Source of the DNA: Leptodontidium sp. MPI-SDFR-AT-0119
Taxonomy: Eukaryota; Ascomycota; Leotiomycetes; Helotiales; Leptodontidiaceae
Direction: 5' to 3'
Assembly (NCBI GenBank): GCA_020726505.1
Contig: JAHLEZ010000019.1
Span: forward strand, 1,178,001-1,242,000
Length of the DNA stretch: 64,000 bases
Positions 1 to 11,800 of the stretch are shown one piece after another (position 1 is the stretch's first letter; every line of letters begins with the position of its first letter). Both the position numbers and the translations under genes were made by a program. Under the pieces are notes generated by a model, which was not told the origin of the DNA, did not search any database, and was given only the letters and a program-made list of their open reading frames with translations.

Positions 1-224
1 GTCTTACGTCGAGGCCAAGCCAGCAAAAATACCAAGAACCAACACACTGCATAGACTGAAGTTCGAGACCTGGTTAAAAACTTCATTCCGAAACTAATAA
101 TCGAAAGCAATTGGGCTAACGAATTTGTGTTTGTAATCTAGCTTTTTGAATCATTGTACATCTCCTTTTCGAAACTCTTCAATGTGCTCAACCACAACAC
201 GACAAAGCTGTGTCCACTGGACTT

Positions 225-1444
225 CTAATCTACATAACAGATGATCTTCCCCTTCGACTGATTACTCTCCATCAACTCATGAGCCTGCCGAATATCTTTC
301 CAAGAAAATACCTTTTCGACCGGCACCTTGAATGTCCCATCCACAAATCTCGGCAACGCAAATTCCACAAGCAAATCCCTCAATCGACTTTGATACCCCA
401 ATTCTCGACTCCTCAATCTACTCCCCTCCCATCTCAACCTCTTGTTCTCAAGCAGCCCAATATCCAAACCAGCACCTAGTTTCGACCCTCCAAGACTAGC
501 AAGTTGTACGATCCGCCCATCCATAGCCGCAACCTCGAAATTCCCTTGAGAGTAATCACCTCCGATGAAATCCACAATAACATCGACACCGTGTCCGTCT
601 GTAGCAGCAAGAATACCCTTCACCCAATCTTCATTATGGTAATTGAATCCAGCTGTCGCACCAAGCGTCTTGCAAAACTCAACTTTCTCATCCGATCCAG
701 CAGTGACGAAGATCTTTCCTGCTCCGTTGGCTCGAGCGAGTTGGATACCCGCGATCGAAACGGATGACGCACCAGCATGCCAGAGGACGTTATCACCTGG
801 CTTGAAGCAGCCGACGAGGTGAAGGGCTTGGGTTGCTGTGATCCATGTCTGCTGAGTGTTAGACATGCCATGTGACATGGACAGAGCAGTGGGCCAACGG
901 GGACTTACTTCAGGGACACCGGCTGCGACTGACCAAGAAATCTCTTTCGGCTTGTGGATCAACATCTTTGTTGACGTTGCGAGATACTCTGCATATGCAC
1001 CTACAAAACACAATCACTGATTAGCCACTTTCGACTTCATTTACAAAACATGGAAGGACTTCATGTGCCCATCAAGAGTCGCAACGTACCTCCATACGCC
1101 AACCCAAAAACCTCATCACCAACGCTGAAACCCCCCGTCTCACCATCACCCAATTCTACAACCCACCCAGAAAACTCAACGCCAAGAATCTTTCCTGCCT
1201 GAGGAGGGACGTTGTATTTCCCTTCGCGTTGCATCAAATCCATCCGATTGAGACCAAATGAGTGGATTTTGACGAGAGCTTGAGATGATGCTGGACGAGG
1301 TTTCGGGATGCCTGTATTCAGGAATAGAGAAGCCGCGGGCCCGGTGCCATTTTTGATATCTAGATGTGTCAGTAGGTAGTTTTCTATCTGACCAGGGACG
1401 GCGTGGGCGGAGAAAATACCGATTGCGCGCATTGTTTCTGGCAT
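225..1444 (-). CDS. Zinc-free quinone oxidoreductase / NAD(P)H-dependent alkenal reductase (MDR superfamily, PIG3-like)
   Basis: Cytosolic medium-chain reductase likely to reduce quinones or activated alkenes with NAD(P)H. Three exons: 1444-1090, 1000-909 and 848-225; introns 1089-1001 (GTACGT..TAG) and 908-849 (GTAAGT..CAG) keep the frame. The N-terminal half is a GroES-like fold (NRMDLMQREG, LGVEFSG). The junction of exons 2 and 3 restores VPETW, a hallmark of the PIG3/TP53I3 group. It is followed by a Rossmann fold with HAGASSVSIAGIQLAR and a typical C-terminal DIRQAHELMESN helix and KGKIICYVD end. The cysteine and histidine zinc ligands of alcohol dehydrogenases are absent, which fits a zinc-free quinone reductase. 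The start ATG lies about 680 bp from the divergently transcribed reductase at 2129, so the two may share an upstream region. The true substrate cannot be told from sequence. Confidence 0.9.
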
Positions 1445-2128
1445 TTTGACGTGACTGAGACTTTACAATTTGAAGTAGATGAGTGAAAAATGTTTATTTC
1501 TTGCTCTTGTTTAAGTTCAATCAAGTGCCGTTTTCATGGTATTTTAAGAAAATCGAAGACCGTCGTGAGGCTGGGCTTCATGTTTCTCTGCTGACATCTC
1601 GTCGTCCACCATGACTTCATGTCAGCAATCCTATGCCGATTTCCGACATAAGAATTCCCAAATTCTGCATTATCTCCAGCCATCATCAGCTTCGTTCCCC
1701 AAAATAAACGTCATTCGTTGTCGCTTTCAAACCATCTACCATCGTTGAGATATCTCCTAATTTGGCGTAGGTCGGGCTATCGCCGATCGCTAGGGCTGCT
1801 TACACACCCTGATGCAGACCCGCTTGCTGACTTGCAGTCTGCCGATTCGCCAACGGAGCTTCTCGTTCCATGATAGTGGGCTCTTTCTATTCTTACTGGA
1901 TATGCAGTAATGCTTATGTTTTCAGCATCATTAGGTTAATGTTCTAGGAGTTACTTGTGTCCGATCTTAGTTTTGGGATCAGTATTCACCCTCACTATTT
2001 TACTAGGCATATAAAGCGAAGGACACAGCATCACAAGGCTTGCAATTCAAACTCTAAATTGAACTCAACACTTCACAACCAGTCTTATTCCAACTCATCT
2101 CAAGAAATCAAAGCACCAATAACGAATC
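1445..2128. promoter_or_regulatory. Divergent intergenic region between two oxidoreductase genes
   Basis: A gene-free stretch of 684 bp separates two head-to-head NAD(P)H-dependent oxidoreductase genes. A TATA-like element (catataaagc, 2009-2018) sits about 110 bp before the right-hand start codon. No other motif is convincing. Shared control of the two genes is possible but is inference. Confidence 0.5.
2009..2018 (+). promoter_or_regulatory. TATA-like element of the reductase gene at 2129
   Basis: The sequence catataaagc lies about 110 bp before the ATG, and an A/C-rich leader follows it. Position and sequence fit a core promoter. Confidence 0.5.
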
Positions 2129-3283
2129 ATGGCTAAACGAGTCCTCCTCACAGGCGCGAACGGCTTCGTTGGCTCTCATGTCCTAGAACAATTCCTCCTC
2201 GCTGGCCATTCAGTCCGTGGCATCGTCCGCAGCCAGTCCAAAGCCCAACAAGTCCTCGCTGATTTCCCCAACCACGGATCTCAACTCGACTTCGGCATCG
2301 TGCCAGACATTACCTCTCCCGGTGCATTCGACGAAGTTGTCAAGTCAAACCCGCCATTCGACTTGGTCATCCATACCGCATCACCTTTCTTGTACCGCGT
2401 CATCTCGAGCAATCGTGAGTTCCTGGATCCTGCTATCAAGGGTACTTTAGAGGTCTTGAAATCGGTCAAGGCACATGCCCCGACTGTCAAGAGAGTCGTC
2501 ATCACAAGTAGTTGTGCTGCTGTAGTTGATTTCTCAGCCCCACCTGTCGTCCCAAGGAAAGTATACACCGAGGAGGATTGGAACCCAACTACATGGGAAG
2601 CAGCTCTTTCCGGCACACAGAATACGGGATATCAAGCTAGCAAGAAGTTCGCTGAGCTTTCCGGTACGTAATTATTATTCCATTCATCTGTCTTAACATC
2701 AGAATTCTGACGTTATAAACAGCTTGGGACTTCATCAAGACCGAAAAGCCGAACTTTGATCTCGTCACTTTGACTCCACCGATGGTATACGGGCCCATTC
2801 GACATTCCATCTCCAGTCCAAAGGAGCTCAATGAATCAAACGCGAGAATCTACAAGCTCTTCATTGATTCCAAGAAAGACGCTGAGCTTCCTCCTAATGG
2901 CATGCACGTCTATACCGACGTCCGAGTAAGATCCCAATTCCGAAACCTCGGTATCGTGCAGCACGAACTAACTCCAACAGGATCTTGCACTCGCTCACGT
3001 CAAAGCAGCGACTGTGCCCGAAGCCTCGGGGCAGAGATTCATCATCTGCGCTGGACAGGTTTCATCGCAGCAGATAGCGGATATTTTGAGGAAGGACGTG
3101 CCTGAACTCGCTGAGAGGACTCCAATCGGTATTCCGGGAGGAAATCCGCTGCCTGAGGGTGCTTATGTTTGTAGCAGTGAGAAGGCTAAGAATGTGCTGG
3201 GTATTGAATTCAGAGGCTTGGAGGAGACGTTTGTCGATCTGGGGAAACAGCTGTTGGAGATTGAAGGGAAGGAGAAAGCTTGA
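2129..3283 (+). CDS. NAD(P)-dependent epimerase/dehydratase family reductase (dihydroflavonol-4-reductase/Gre2-like, extended SDR)
   Basis: Cytosolic extended short-chain reductase of about 346 aa, likely reducing a ketone or aldehyde with NADPH. Three exons: 2129-2663, 2723-2925 and 2981-3283. The introns (GTACGT..CAG, GTAAGA..CAG) give a continuous frame through LSAWDF and TDVRDLALAH. The N-terminus has the cofactor motif TGANGFVGSHV at residues 7-17. The catalytic YxxxK is in YQASKKFAE near residue 173, preceded by the serine-rich VVITSSCAAV strand. TPPMVYGP and DVRDLALAHVKA are conserved in fungal ketone/aldehyde reductases of the Gre2 and cinnamyl-alcohol-dehydrogenase-like group. The ATG context (atcATGG) and the TATA element 110 bp upstream support the start. 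Substrate unknown. Confidence 0.92.
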
Positions 3284-3495
3284 CTGTAATCATAGACTTC
3301 TTCGTCGTCACTTGGGCTTAGTTGTGGAAATGATAGTGTTGATAATTGATACGGACGTGCCCAATGAAAAGCCACGGGTAGTCTGAGAATCGGCTCGCGG
3401 TTGTGGTGTTTGTCAATCTCTCGATGAGGTATTGCACATTGCTTCAATTCCTGTGCAAATTCCATCCCAAATCCCGTCTCCAAGACCTCAAAATT

Positions 3496-4176
3496 CTAAA
3501 CCCTCAGCTCCTCGATGATCAATTCCGGACTTTTCCAATCTTTCCTCACCTCGCCCTTACCCCACCTTTCCAAAATCTCCCCAGCGAACCCCCTCGCATC
3601 CCCAATCGTCTTCACCACACTCTTCTCAATCGAATTACTCCTATAGACATCCCCCTTAAACGCCATCTTGACCACAACAACAATCTCTCTCAGCACTCTA
3701 AACGGTTGCAAAACCCGCTCAAGACACATCCTCAGATGCAAACTCAGACTCTGGATCGTAAACATGATCTTGATACGCTGCATGCTCTTCATATCTTTAC
3801 AGCAGGGAAACGGACCACCGCCACCCATCAAGCCGCTTCTCCGAACCAAATGCAAGAGATAATCGATGCTGGTGAATGTGAAAGCGTCGAGAACGTAGTT
3901 CACGTAGATTACCTTGCTGGCATTGTCGTCCCAGACACGTGTTAGGTGTTGTAATGCTACAGTGCGGGATTCATGGTTGATGTTCAGAGCCGGGATATCT
4001 GAGTCGGACTCTGATGCCTTTTCCTCGGTATCTGTGGTGGTGGTGTTGGCGGTCGAGTGATGGGATTCGCTTCCTTTGGGGCCAATTGGGCCGAATTCTC
4101 GGGGGGCTGGGAGACTCAAAGTCCAGATCCTGAAGCGCAGCTCTGTCGGTAGCTTGGGGAAGAGATGAAACTCCAT
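3496..4176 (-). CDS. 2EXR domain protein, function unknown
   Basis: Single-exon protein of 226 aa. It begins with MEFHLFPKLPTELRFRIW, the signature of the fungal 2EXR domain, which is named for the ExR..IW box and occurs in large ascomycete families of unknown role. The second half of the domain is seen in NHESRTVALQHLTRVW and the conserved I.YVNYVLDAFTF strand. An acidic Ser/Thr linker (TTTTDTEEKASESDSD) separates the two halves. The frame stays open 66 nt upstream to a GTG codon, but the domain starts at the chosen ATG, so that start is preferred. No signal peptide or membrane segment is visible. The gene converges on the reductase to its left with about 210 bp between stop codons. Confidence 0.8.
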   Translation of the reverse strand: MEFHLFPKLPTELRFRIWTLSLPAPREFGPIGPKGSESHHSTANTTTTDTEEKASESDSDIPALNINHESRTVALQHLTRVWDDNASKVIYVNYVLDAFTFTSIDYLLHLVRRSGLMGGGGPFPCCKDMKSMQRIKIMFTIQSLSLHLRMCLERVLQPFRVLREIVVVVKMAFKGDVYRSNSIEKSVVKTIGDARGFAGEILERWGKGEVRKDWKSPELIIEELRV

Positions 4177-7100
4177 TGTTTGAGGTGTGGGATATTGTAA
4201 ATTGTAGATGGTGAAGTTCACGGAGGAATAAATTGATGTCACGACTGCATTGTTGATGATGGGACGTTACATGAGAAGGGCGTGAAGTGGCCTTGGCACG
4301 GGAAACAGCCGAAATGGAACCGAACTCCTGAAATAGCCGAAGCGATGTTTTGTTTGGATTGGAACACCGACCCATCTTTTGTCCTGTGGATTTTGGGTGT
4401 TGCTATTTGTTGTATTATCTTTACATCGTGTAAACAGCTGCTATTCTCGGATCTTCAACCCATCAACTGAGCTTACAATCCAATACATTTATGGGATGCG
4501 TTATGACAATAGGTGATGTCGATACTTTTGAGTAAGCTAGATGGTATTCCAACTCCCACAAATCGAGCTAAATATTAAAGGAATTATCCGCAGTTGCATT
4601 GAATAATCAGAGGAGTTGAGAATAAGGATTGCAGGGGCTCGCTGACCATTTAATACCGGCTCAAGCCTCGACACGTGAAAATCAAATGAGCCATTAGTGG
4701 AAACTTGAGTGGTGAGAGGAATTGAGGAGAACAGAGAGTACAGCGTGTTGGAAGTGGATAGACCAGAGAAATAAACTGTATTAGGAGGGTTTCAGAGACC
4801 ACGGACAGCTTAATTGGTAGTTCTCTAAATTTGATGCATCGTGTCAGTTTTTGGACCAAGATGATCCAAACACCAAAGGATCATTGTAGTATCTGAGATA
4901 TGTGAGACTGATCTAAACCGTATAATATCCGCAGTAATTAGTGGCGGCAAGCGAGATGTGCTTGCCAATAAAGTTATTCCTCTTCTCTTTTGGGTCATCG
5001 TCGCAAAAGTCCATTGCTTTCTTTATCTTGTACTTCTCGGAGTCTCCACTTTGTTCAAAGATAAGCACTTCCAATGAATAAATCCACTGCGATCCCAGCC
5101 TTCCCACTGCTACCCTTCTGTACCCAGGCATCATCAACTGCATCCCAAAATTAGGTAGACATTCCCCTTTCTCAAAAAGTCGTGATACAAAGCACGACTC
5201 TGCACCACTTACCATGGCATTGGTATCTCTTGTAACACATTATTTCACATGGTCACTGCAGCCCCGCTTGTGAGTCCATGGCGTGGTACCTGGTTGCTCA
5301 GCAATTAACTATTCAGGGGACATTTCCGTCTCCCGTGAGACGTCTCTTTTCACCAACCCAGCCATCGGGATTCTGAACAAAAACATGGAGCCAATATTCC
5401 ATCCCCATCCAGTAGAGCTGAATGGGTCTTTGGGGCGAATAGGAGAATTTGAAGTGATGATTCAGCCCAGCGATATCCGGGCCAACCGGCAAAGGATAAA
5501 TATGCGCATTTGTGACAACATGTGATGATGGGCATGTCGAGCCGCTTCTCCTGAACACAGGCAGCCGAGACCAACAAAATGTGACATCAACCATCTAACA
5601 TAATGATATCAGCTGAATCCAGGAGACGAAACGAAACAGAATGATCGCAACCATCAAACATTGGATAATCCGAGTTGGGAACGGGAAAAGGGAGCGGGAA
5701 AACTTCAGAAGCATTGGTTGCTATGGCGTCTCAGCCCAGGGAGTCGAAACATCCCGGCTCTGAGAATGGAAGGAGACAAAATTGAAGAGCTGATAAAACG
5801 CTGCAAATTCTCACTGGCTGGGAAGCAGCCCAGCCATGAAGGGGTATTTACATGTGCAACTCAGGGAGCAACACTCTGTTTGGCTGAATTGAATCCACAA
5901 GAAAAAAGAACTCAACAACATGCATCATACAGGAGGCTACGGCAAGGATAGGTTTCACGAACTCTTGACAGCTTTTGAGCCATTTGTTTTATGGGGTTCG
6001 GAAGAGGAGGAGTGATAAGCCGAGCGTATCATAGGGATAGATGCCAAGGGTTAAATCGGATCCAGCTGCACATAACCTTTGTCCCGTAAGCATGGGCTGT
6101 TCGAGCCATGGAGATCGCACCACCCTTCGTCCGGACCGACAGCGGGACAACATCCCTGCATGACGCCGTCTTGAAGACTCTCGTTCTCACGATCTCACGA
6201 TCTCCTGGTCCACCTGCAAACTCAATAACATATCCAGTCACATGAACGTTAAGCTGCCTACTAACAGTCAATATACACTGACCAAGACAGGATACGACAA
6301 TTGAGAATTAATTGAACGAGTTGCAATATATTTTCTGCAGCCAAGCTTTCCCCTCAGCTGGGAGAAAGCCCCCGCCCTAATCGATAACCCCCGGATTTGC
6401 CACTTGCCAGGGTCCACCACCCCACCTTGGAGTGAACCCCAACATCACACATCATGTCAGCTTCAACATCACGATTCATAGGAGAGGTTGCACTCAGACA
6501 GAGATGGCTTTCCAAAATCTCAAATCGGCCCACCCGTATTCAGACTTTTCCGACCTCCCCTGTTTTTGTTACGAGCTTGCATGATATGTCATTGGCCTGA
6601 TGCCCAGGAGCTTTTGAGATGGTGCGTCGACGGTGCAACCACTACAATCGATATGGGCCACCTTTCTGCAGATAGCTCTGTAGAGAGCTTTTAGCACCCC
6701 TCTAACACTGTGGCACCCCTCCATTCAGCCCGAAGCGACGACCTAACGACCAACCACTGGCTTTTTAGCCGCCAAATCTACAGGGAGGTCTATTCCGCGC
6801 GGACATCACCACTTCAAGCCCTCAACAAAGGTCTATGCTGATCATCCAGCCTCTTTCCCGAAGCTTCCTTGAGCTACTGCTTCTGCCGTTAGGAAACTTT
6901 CGCTTCTGGATCTCTTTGGGGGAAGAAGTCATTGCCTGGTGTCAGATGTGCAGAGTTTCCCATCATCCAGTACCCCACATCTCCGTCACCATGGGTGGGA
7001 AACTGACTACTATCCCCTGCCTCTCCTCTTTCTCGAGTTGAAAGAAAGATCTTACGCCAATTGGGCCATGTTAGTGTAGTTCTTCAATCTGTAGCATGGG

Positions 7101-7270
7101 GCTTGGTAGCCTGATCAACCACTCTTTATAAAGCTTCCCGCCTCCTCTTTCTCAAATTTCGTTCCCCTCTAGTTTATCTCGAGATATTTAAAACCCGTGC
7201 CTCATCCCCCTTGTTCAATTGTCATTCGTTTTCAATTGAAACATCGCACTGTACTGTTCATTCGCTCAAC
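4177..7270. other. Gene-poor region, 3.1 kb
   Basis: I find no reading frame with recognisable protein features. Open frames around 4650-5215 and 5313-5594 are short, begin at non-ATG codons in places, and overlap on both strands, so they look like chance. The right part (about 6700-7270) is the promoter of the PIR gene, with pyrimidine-rich tracts after a TATA element. Confidence 0.5.
7126..7133 (+). promoter_or_regulatory. TATA box of the PIR cell-wall gene
   Basis: The sequence tttataaa lies about 140 bp before the ATG at 7271. A CT-rich stretch (cctcctctttctc) follows, as is usual at transcription starts of strongly expressed fungal genes. Confidence 0.55.
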
Positions 7271-8803
7271 ATGCAGACTACATTCGCTCTCGCTGCTCTG
7301 GCCTCTGTTGCCTTTGCCCTTCCTCAAGGTGGCCCATCCAACAAGGCCCCCGACACACCTTCCCCACCAGGATGCTCTCAAAGCTACAACGGCGACTTCC
7401 AAATCACCATTGTCAATGGCTCGTCTACTGCTGTGGCAAAGGTATGTCACTCAATTCATGTTAAGAATATCCATACTAACTTCTCGTCAGCGCCAATCAT
7501 CCACATGTGGACAAGAAGGTCTCTTGACCGCGAAGCTTGCCGGCGGTGTCCTTACCGACTCTCAAGGCCGCATCGGCTCTATCGTTGCTAACTATCAATT
7601 CCAATTCGATGGACCTCCTCCTCAAGCTGGCGCAATCTACACTGCAGGCTTCTCAGTCTGCCAGAACGGTTCTTTGGCTATCGGTGGCTCGGCTGTCTTC
7701 TACGCATGCCAGAGTGGAGATTTCTCCAACCTCTACGACCGCGCCTGGGCTGACCAATGCAAGCCTGTCTTCATCAACGTTCTCCCCTGTGGTACTTCTG
7801 GCGGTGCTGGTCAGCAACCTGATGGACAGCCAACATTCACCTCTGCCGCTCCTCCCGTCTCCCAAATCGGCGATGGTCAGCCCCAAGGCACCACAGCCGT
7901 AGCTCCCCCAGTCACACAAATCGGAGATGGTCAAGTTCAGGCCCCAACAGCAGCTCCGGTGGCACCGGTAACTCAAATCGGCGATGGTCAGCTACAGGTT
8001 CCCACTGGAATCCCTATCACTCAGGTATGTGAAGCCCATTCATGTCATGAACTCTCAATCTAACATATAAAAAGATCGGAGATGGTCAAGTGCAGGCCCC
8101 TACAGCTGCTCCAGCTCCTCCCGTCACTCAAATTGGAGATGGTCAAGTACAGGCGCCCACAGCTGCTCCAGCTCCACCTGTCACTCAAATCGGAGACGGC
8201 CAGGTTCAAGTCCCTACTGCAGCCCCAGCTGGAACTCCAATTACTCAAGTATGTCAAATTCTAAATACTTCGCTTAGCATCAACAATATCAACAACTAAC
8301 TCGTAAATAGATCGGAGATGGCCAAGTACAAGCACCAACAGTTGCTCCAGCTCCTCCTGTCACTCAAATCCCCGATGGCCAGGTTCAAGTTCCAACTGTT
8401 GCTCCTACACCAGTCACCCAAATCAGCGATGGTCAAGTACAGGTCCCAACGTCTGCCCCAGCTGGCACTCCAGTTACCCAGGTATGTTTCTCCCTAAACC
8501 ACGTCGCTTCATGCGTCAATATCTAACTCAACCCTATAGATCCCAGACGGTCAAATTCAAGCCCCAACAACTGCCGCTGGTCCAGTCGTCTCCCAGGTAT
8601 GTTTCCTACTCCCATCTATATTCCAAACCCGAAATACTTTGAAGTCATATATCTGACACGTGATATAGATCCCAGATGGTCAACTCCGAACTAACGCCAC
8701 CACAACCCCCGTCACAGTCGGCGCCAACGCCGGAAACGGCTTGAACGTCGCTGGCTCCTTTGTCACCGCCATGGTTGGCCTCACCGCTGTCCTCCTCTTG
8801 TAA
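7271..8803 (+). CDS. PIR-repeat cell-wall protein with predicted GPI anchor
   Basis: Secreted structural wall glycoprotein of about 413 aa. Six exons: 7271-7441, 7491-8024, 8075-8248, 8311-8481, 8540-8596 and 8669-8803, all joined in phase 0. Residues 1-17 are a signal peptide ([16 protein letters not shown]). A cysteine-containing globular part follows ([30 protein letters not shown]). Then come eleven copies of a unit built on Q-I-x-D-G-Q-[VLPI]-Q, the classical PIR motif, whose first Gln can link to beta-1,3-glucan through an alkali-labile ester. The extreme C-terminus is hydrophobic ([16 protein letters not shown]) after NGLNVAG, as in GPI-anchored proteins. Yeast Pir proteins lack GPI anchors, so this is a dual-anchor type. 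Introns 2-5 interrupt the repeat at the same point, between Q and I. Confidence 0.93.
7865..8695 (+). repeat. PIR tandem repeat array, eleven units interrupted by four introns
   Basis: Coding repeat of 16-20 codons per unit with core (T/S)[11 protein letters not shown] and variants QIPDGQ and QISDGQ. Units 1-6 and 7-9 are closest to each other; the last two (QIPDGQIQ, QIPDGQLR) are divergent. Each intron in the array falls directly after the TQ or SQ codons and before the Ile codon, so each repeat exon has a whole number of codons. Confidence 0.9.
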
Positions 8804-11800
8804 AATTGAGGCGCGCAGCCATGCAGCACCTCGACACATATTTCGATTCTTTAATTGAATTTCGAGTAGGGAAAGCGGGAAACAAAATCAAACAAACAAT
8901 CATGATTCGATTACGACACTCATTTACGACTTGCATATGAACACGGCTTGGATGGTTTGGATTTGGGATTTGCATATGCATCGTACGGCGCCCTGAGCGG
9001 GGATTGCTTCACATCATCATCATGAATTGGCTAAGTCTGGATTGGATTGGAAAATGTATCGGTATTTGATGGAGGGTTAATTAATTGGAGGAAGTCAATG
9101 ACAAATGTCTCGATACTTGTAATGTCTAAATGACGTTGGGAGATTAGGATTGTAGCAAAAGCAAAATGAACACGGGCACTGTACTTCATACATCTCGCCT
9201 CCTTTATTTCTCAAACCCCCTCGCTTAACTCCCCTTGCCTCCCTCTGTCCGTGTAGAATCAGGGTGCGAACCATTCTGGAAAGCAGCGGAGAACCTAATT
9301 AATTTTCCCAACGTAGGTAGTCCCTTTCCCTCTCATATCCGCAGAGTTCCTCAACATCCTCTCTCCCGTTTCACGTAAATCTTTCCGCGCCAGAAACAAA
9401 GACTTGCAGACCCGATCTAGCTTCGTGATCGATCCACTCAACACAGATCTTAGAAACTCGCAATATTCAAACAACCACAGCCAGATCCATCCCCACACCT
9501 CGATCACCATCACAAGATCGCATATCAAAACAGTATCCCGCAGACCAGCTAGCCACACAAATAAACTTCCATGCATCTCAAGCTACCCAGCCACTGACGA
9601 CGATGTCCCAAGTCCGGGGTTCACCTCCTCCGGCGCCATACCGTACTAAGGAGATTTTCTAGCTTCGGAGCTACTGTGTCTTGCGTTTGCTTTGTGGCCG
9701 GCGGGATGCGACCAGATATTTCAGAGCCGCACTACTGTACTCATCGCTCGCGTTAGTCGCTGGTGAGGAGAGTCAGTTTACGTGCATCGTCGGTGCGGGG
9801 AAGAAAGGTTCTGGTCTTGTTTTGGTTGGGAAGTGTGGCTGCTGAGATGATGTGTTTGGCTTTTAAGGGACGAGATCTGAGATCTCACATCCTGTTCTAT
9901 ATACCGTCCACTATTACGTGTAAGATAAACTAGGTGAAGCTTGTCCACGAAGCGAGAAGCAGGAATGGGAGCAGCGAGAGAAAAATAAACCTGGAAGAGG
10001 CGACCGGGAGCTCAAACAATAAGATGTAAAGTTCAACCAAGACGGATAGAAACAAGAAACAGAAAACAAGCACGAGATTAGCACCTGCTTGCGCGTCCAG
10101 CACTTATCCCAACAAAGAATAACTTTCATGCCTGGCGCACAAATCGGAGGCTAACTTAGACCTCTGCGCCGGACTTTCTTGGTGATCAGACTAGCTGAGG
10201 AATACGAATGTCTGGTGGCTGCGCTTGTCACTGCTTATTTGGAGGGGTGGCCCTTGGGAGGGAATTCTTAACTGGGCAAGGACGGACGAGGATGTGCTCT
10301 GCTTGAGAGTGCTTTTGGGTGGGATGGTGAGGAGGTGATGTCATGTCATGGCATGATGTCTGTGTTTGCTCGTTGGGGATATGCGGAACTTTATTTTTGA
10401 CAGCTGTGCGTTTTCCGTTTCTGTGCGTTCAGCTCGAGCTTAAGCTAGAAAATAAGGGATCAAGAAGGGTTTGAGCTCGTTCGAGCTTGAGGTCATGATC
10501 CCCAAGTTGCATTGCGCGGTCTGTCGGGAGAGCAGCGGGATGTACGGCCTGTTCTGTCGGGTGCGAATGTGACATGAGGGGCATGTGATGTCATTGATGC
10601 TTCGCTCGATTGTATATACTTCCCTTTCTCTCAGCCTGGGTTGATGTGCAAGCGCTATCAATAGTCACATCCTCCAACATGAGGCCAACAAATGTAACCA
10701 TGACGGCCAACTATACCTGAGATACTCAAACACTTGATCGGTTGATAATAGGCATTCGAGATCGAGTTTGATACTAGCAACAGGTTTCCGTATAGCTTAT
10801 TTGCTAATTGAAAGATTGCCATTCGTCTTACTCCACAGCCTTCGTAAAATATCACATAGAGGATCTTGTCTGGAACATTACAAACTCAATATTCCAATAA
10901 TCTCTTTGACATCAAAAAACTACATGCATCTAACAATCTCCTATGGAGTAGGTATGTAGTTACTTTGACTGATGGGCTCTGAATGGCCACTGTTTAACCT
11001 CTGCGAGCTGTGCCCTGGGAGGTGGTCTGCTGTTGTTGGGGTGGGAATGTCACAAAAGGGAAAAACGACAACTACGGGGGACACGGAAGGTTACCATGGT
11101 TATCCGTAATTGTATCCCTCCCGGAAAGGTCTCATGCTACGGGCCGTGCCTTTCCAATTTCGGGCCCATATTTTGACCGACTTCTGTCCCTCGGCTATGC
11201 CGAGTGGGAGCAAGGTTGTATCAAAACCAAGACAACACTCGATGCTTACGACGTAACTCACACACTAAAACAGTCTTTGCTACTTTCTATGTGGTATAGA
11301 TCGATCCATTACACCTAAGACAAAATCATTCCCGGAAGACCTCTCTGCCACCAGTCTTCCCCTTGCCATGTCTAGCGGGATTGCCGACTTCATTGAGGAA
11401 CTATTTTAGAAATAAGACGAGGATGTATCGAAGAGGAAAATATTAAAATCCAGATAATCTATTATATCAAATCTTCACTCAGTAGAGAAGTGTCCTCCCC
11501 TTTTCCAGATTAAGCGGGAGCGAGTCACTTATTTGGCCAAAGTCAGCATTCATTTTCCTTACTCTCTTCACTATCCTCGTCTCCTCTCCTATGTACTCAA
11601 ACAATTTGACTACATAGTCTCAACAAATTCCGCCTCAACATAAACACATCAACCAGATTCAGTCCACATGGACTAAGCTACTTGGTCCGTCTTATCTGCA
11701 AATCACAAAATCACCCGTCCTGCTCCATTACAATGAGAACTCCTTAAACAGCCCCCGAAGCCTCGTTCCCTGCTTCAATCATAATCATAATCACCCTCAC

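Noticed and set aside
5283..5594. Overlapping open frames on both strands
   Set aside because: Short, start positions poor, no signal peptide, domain or family features on either strand.
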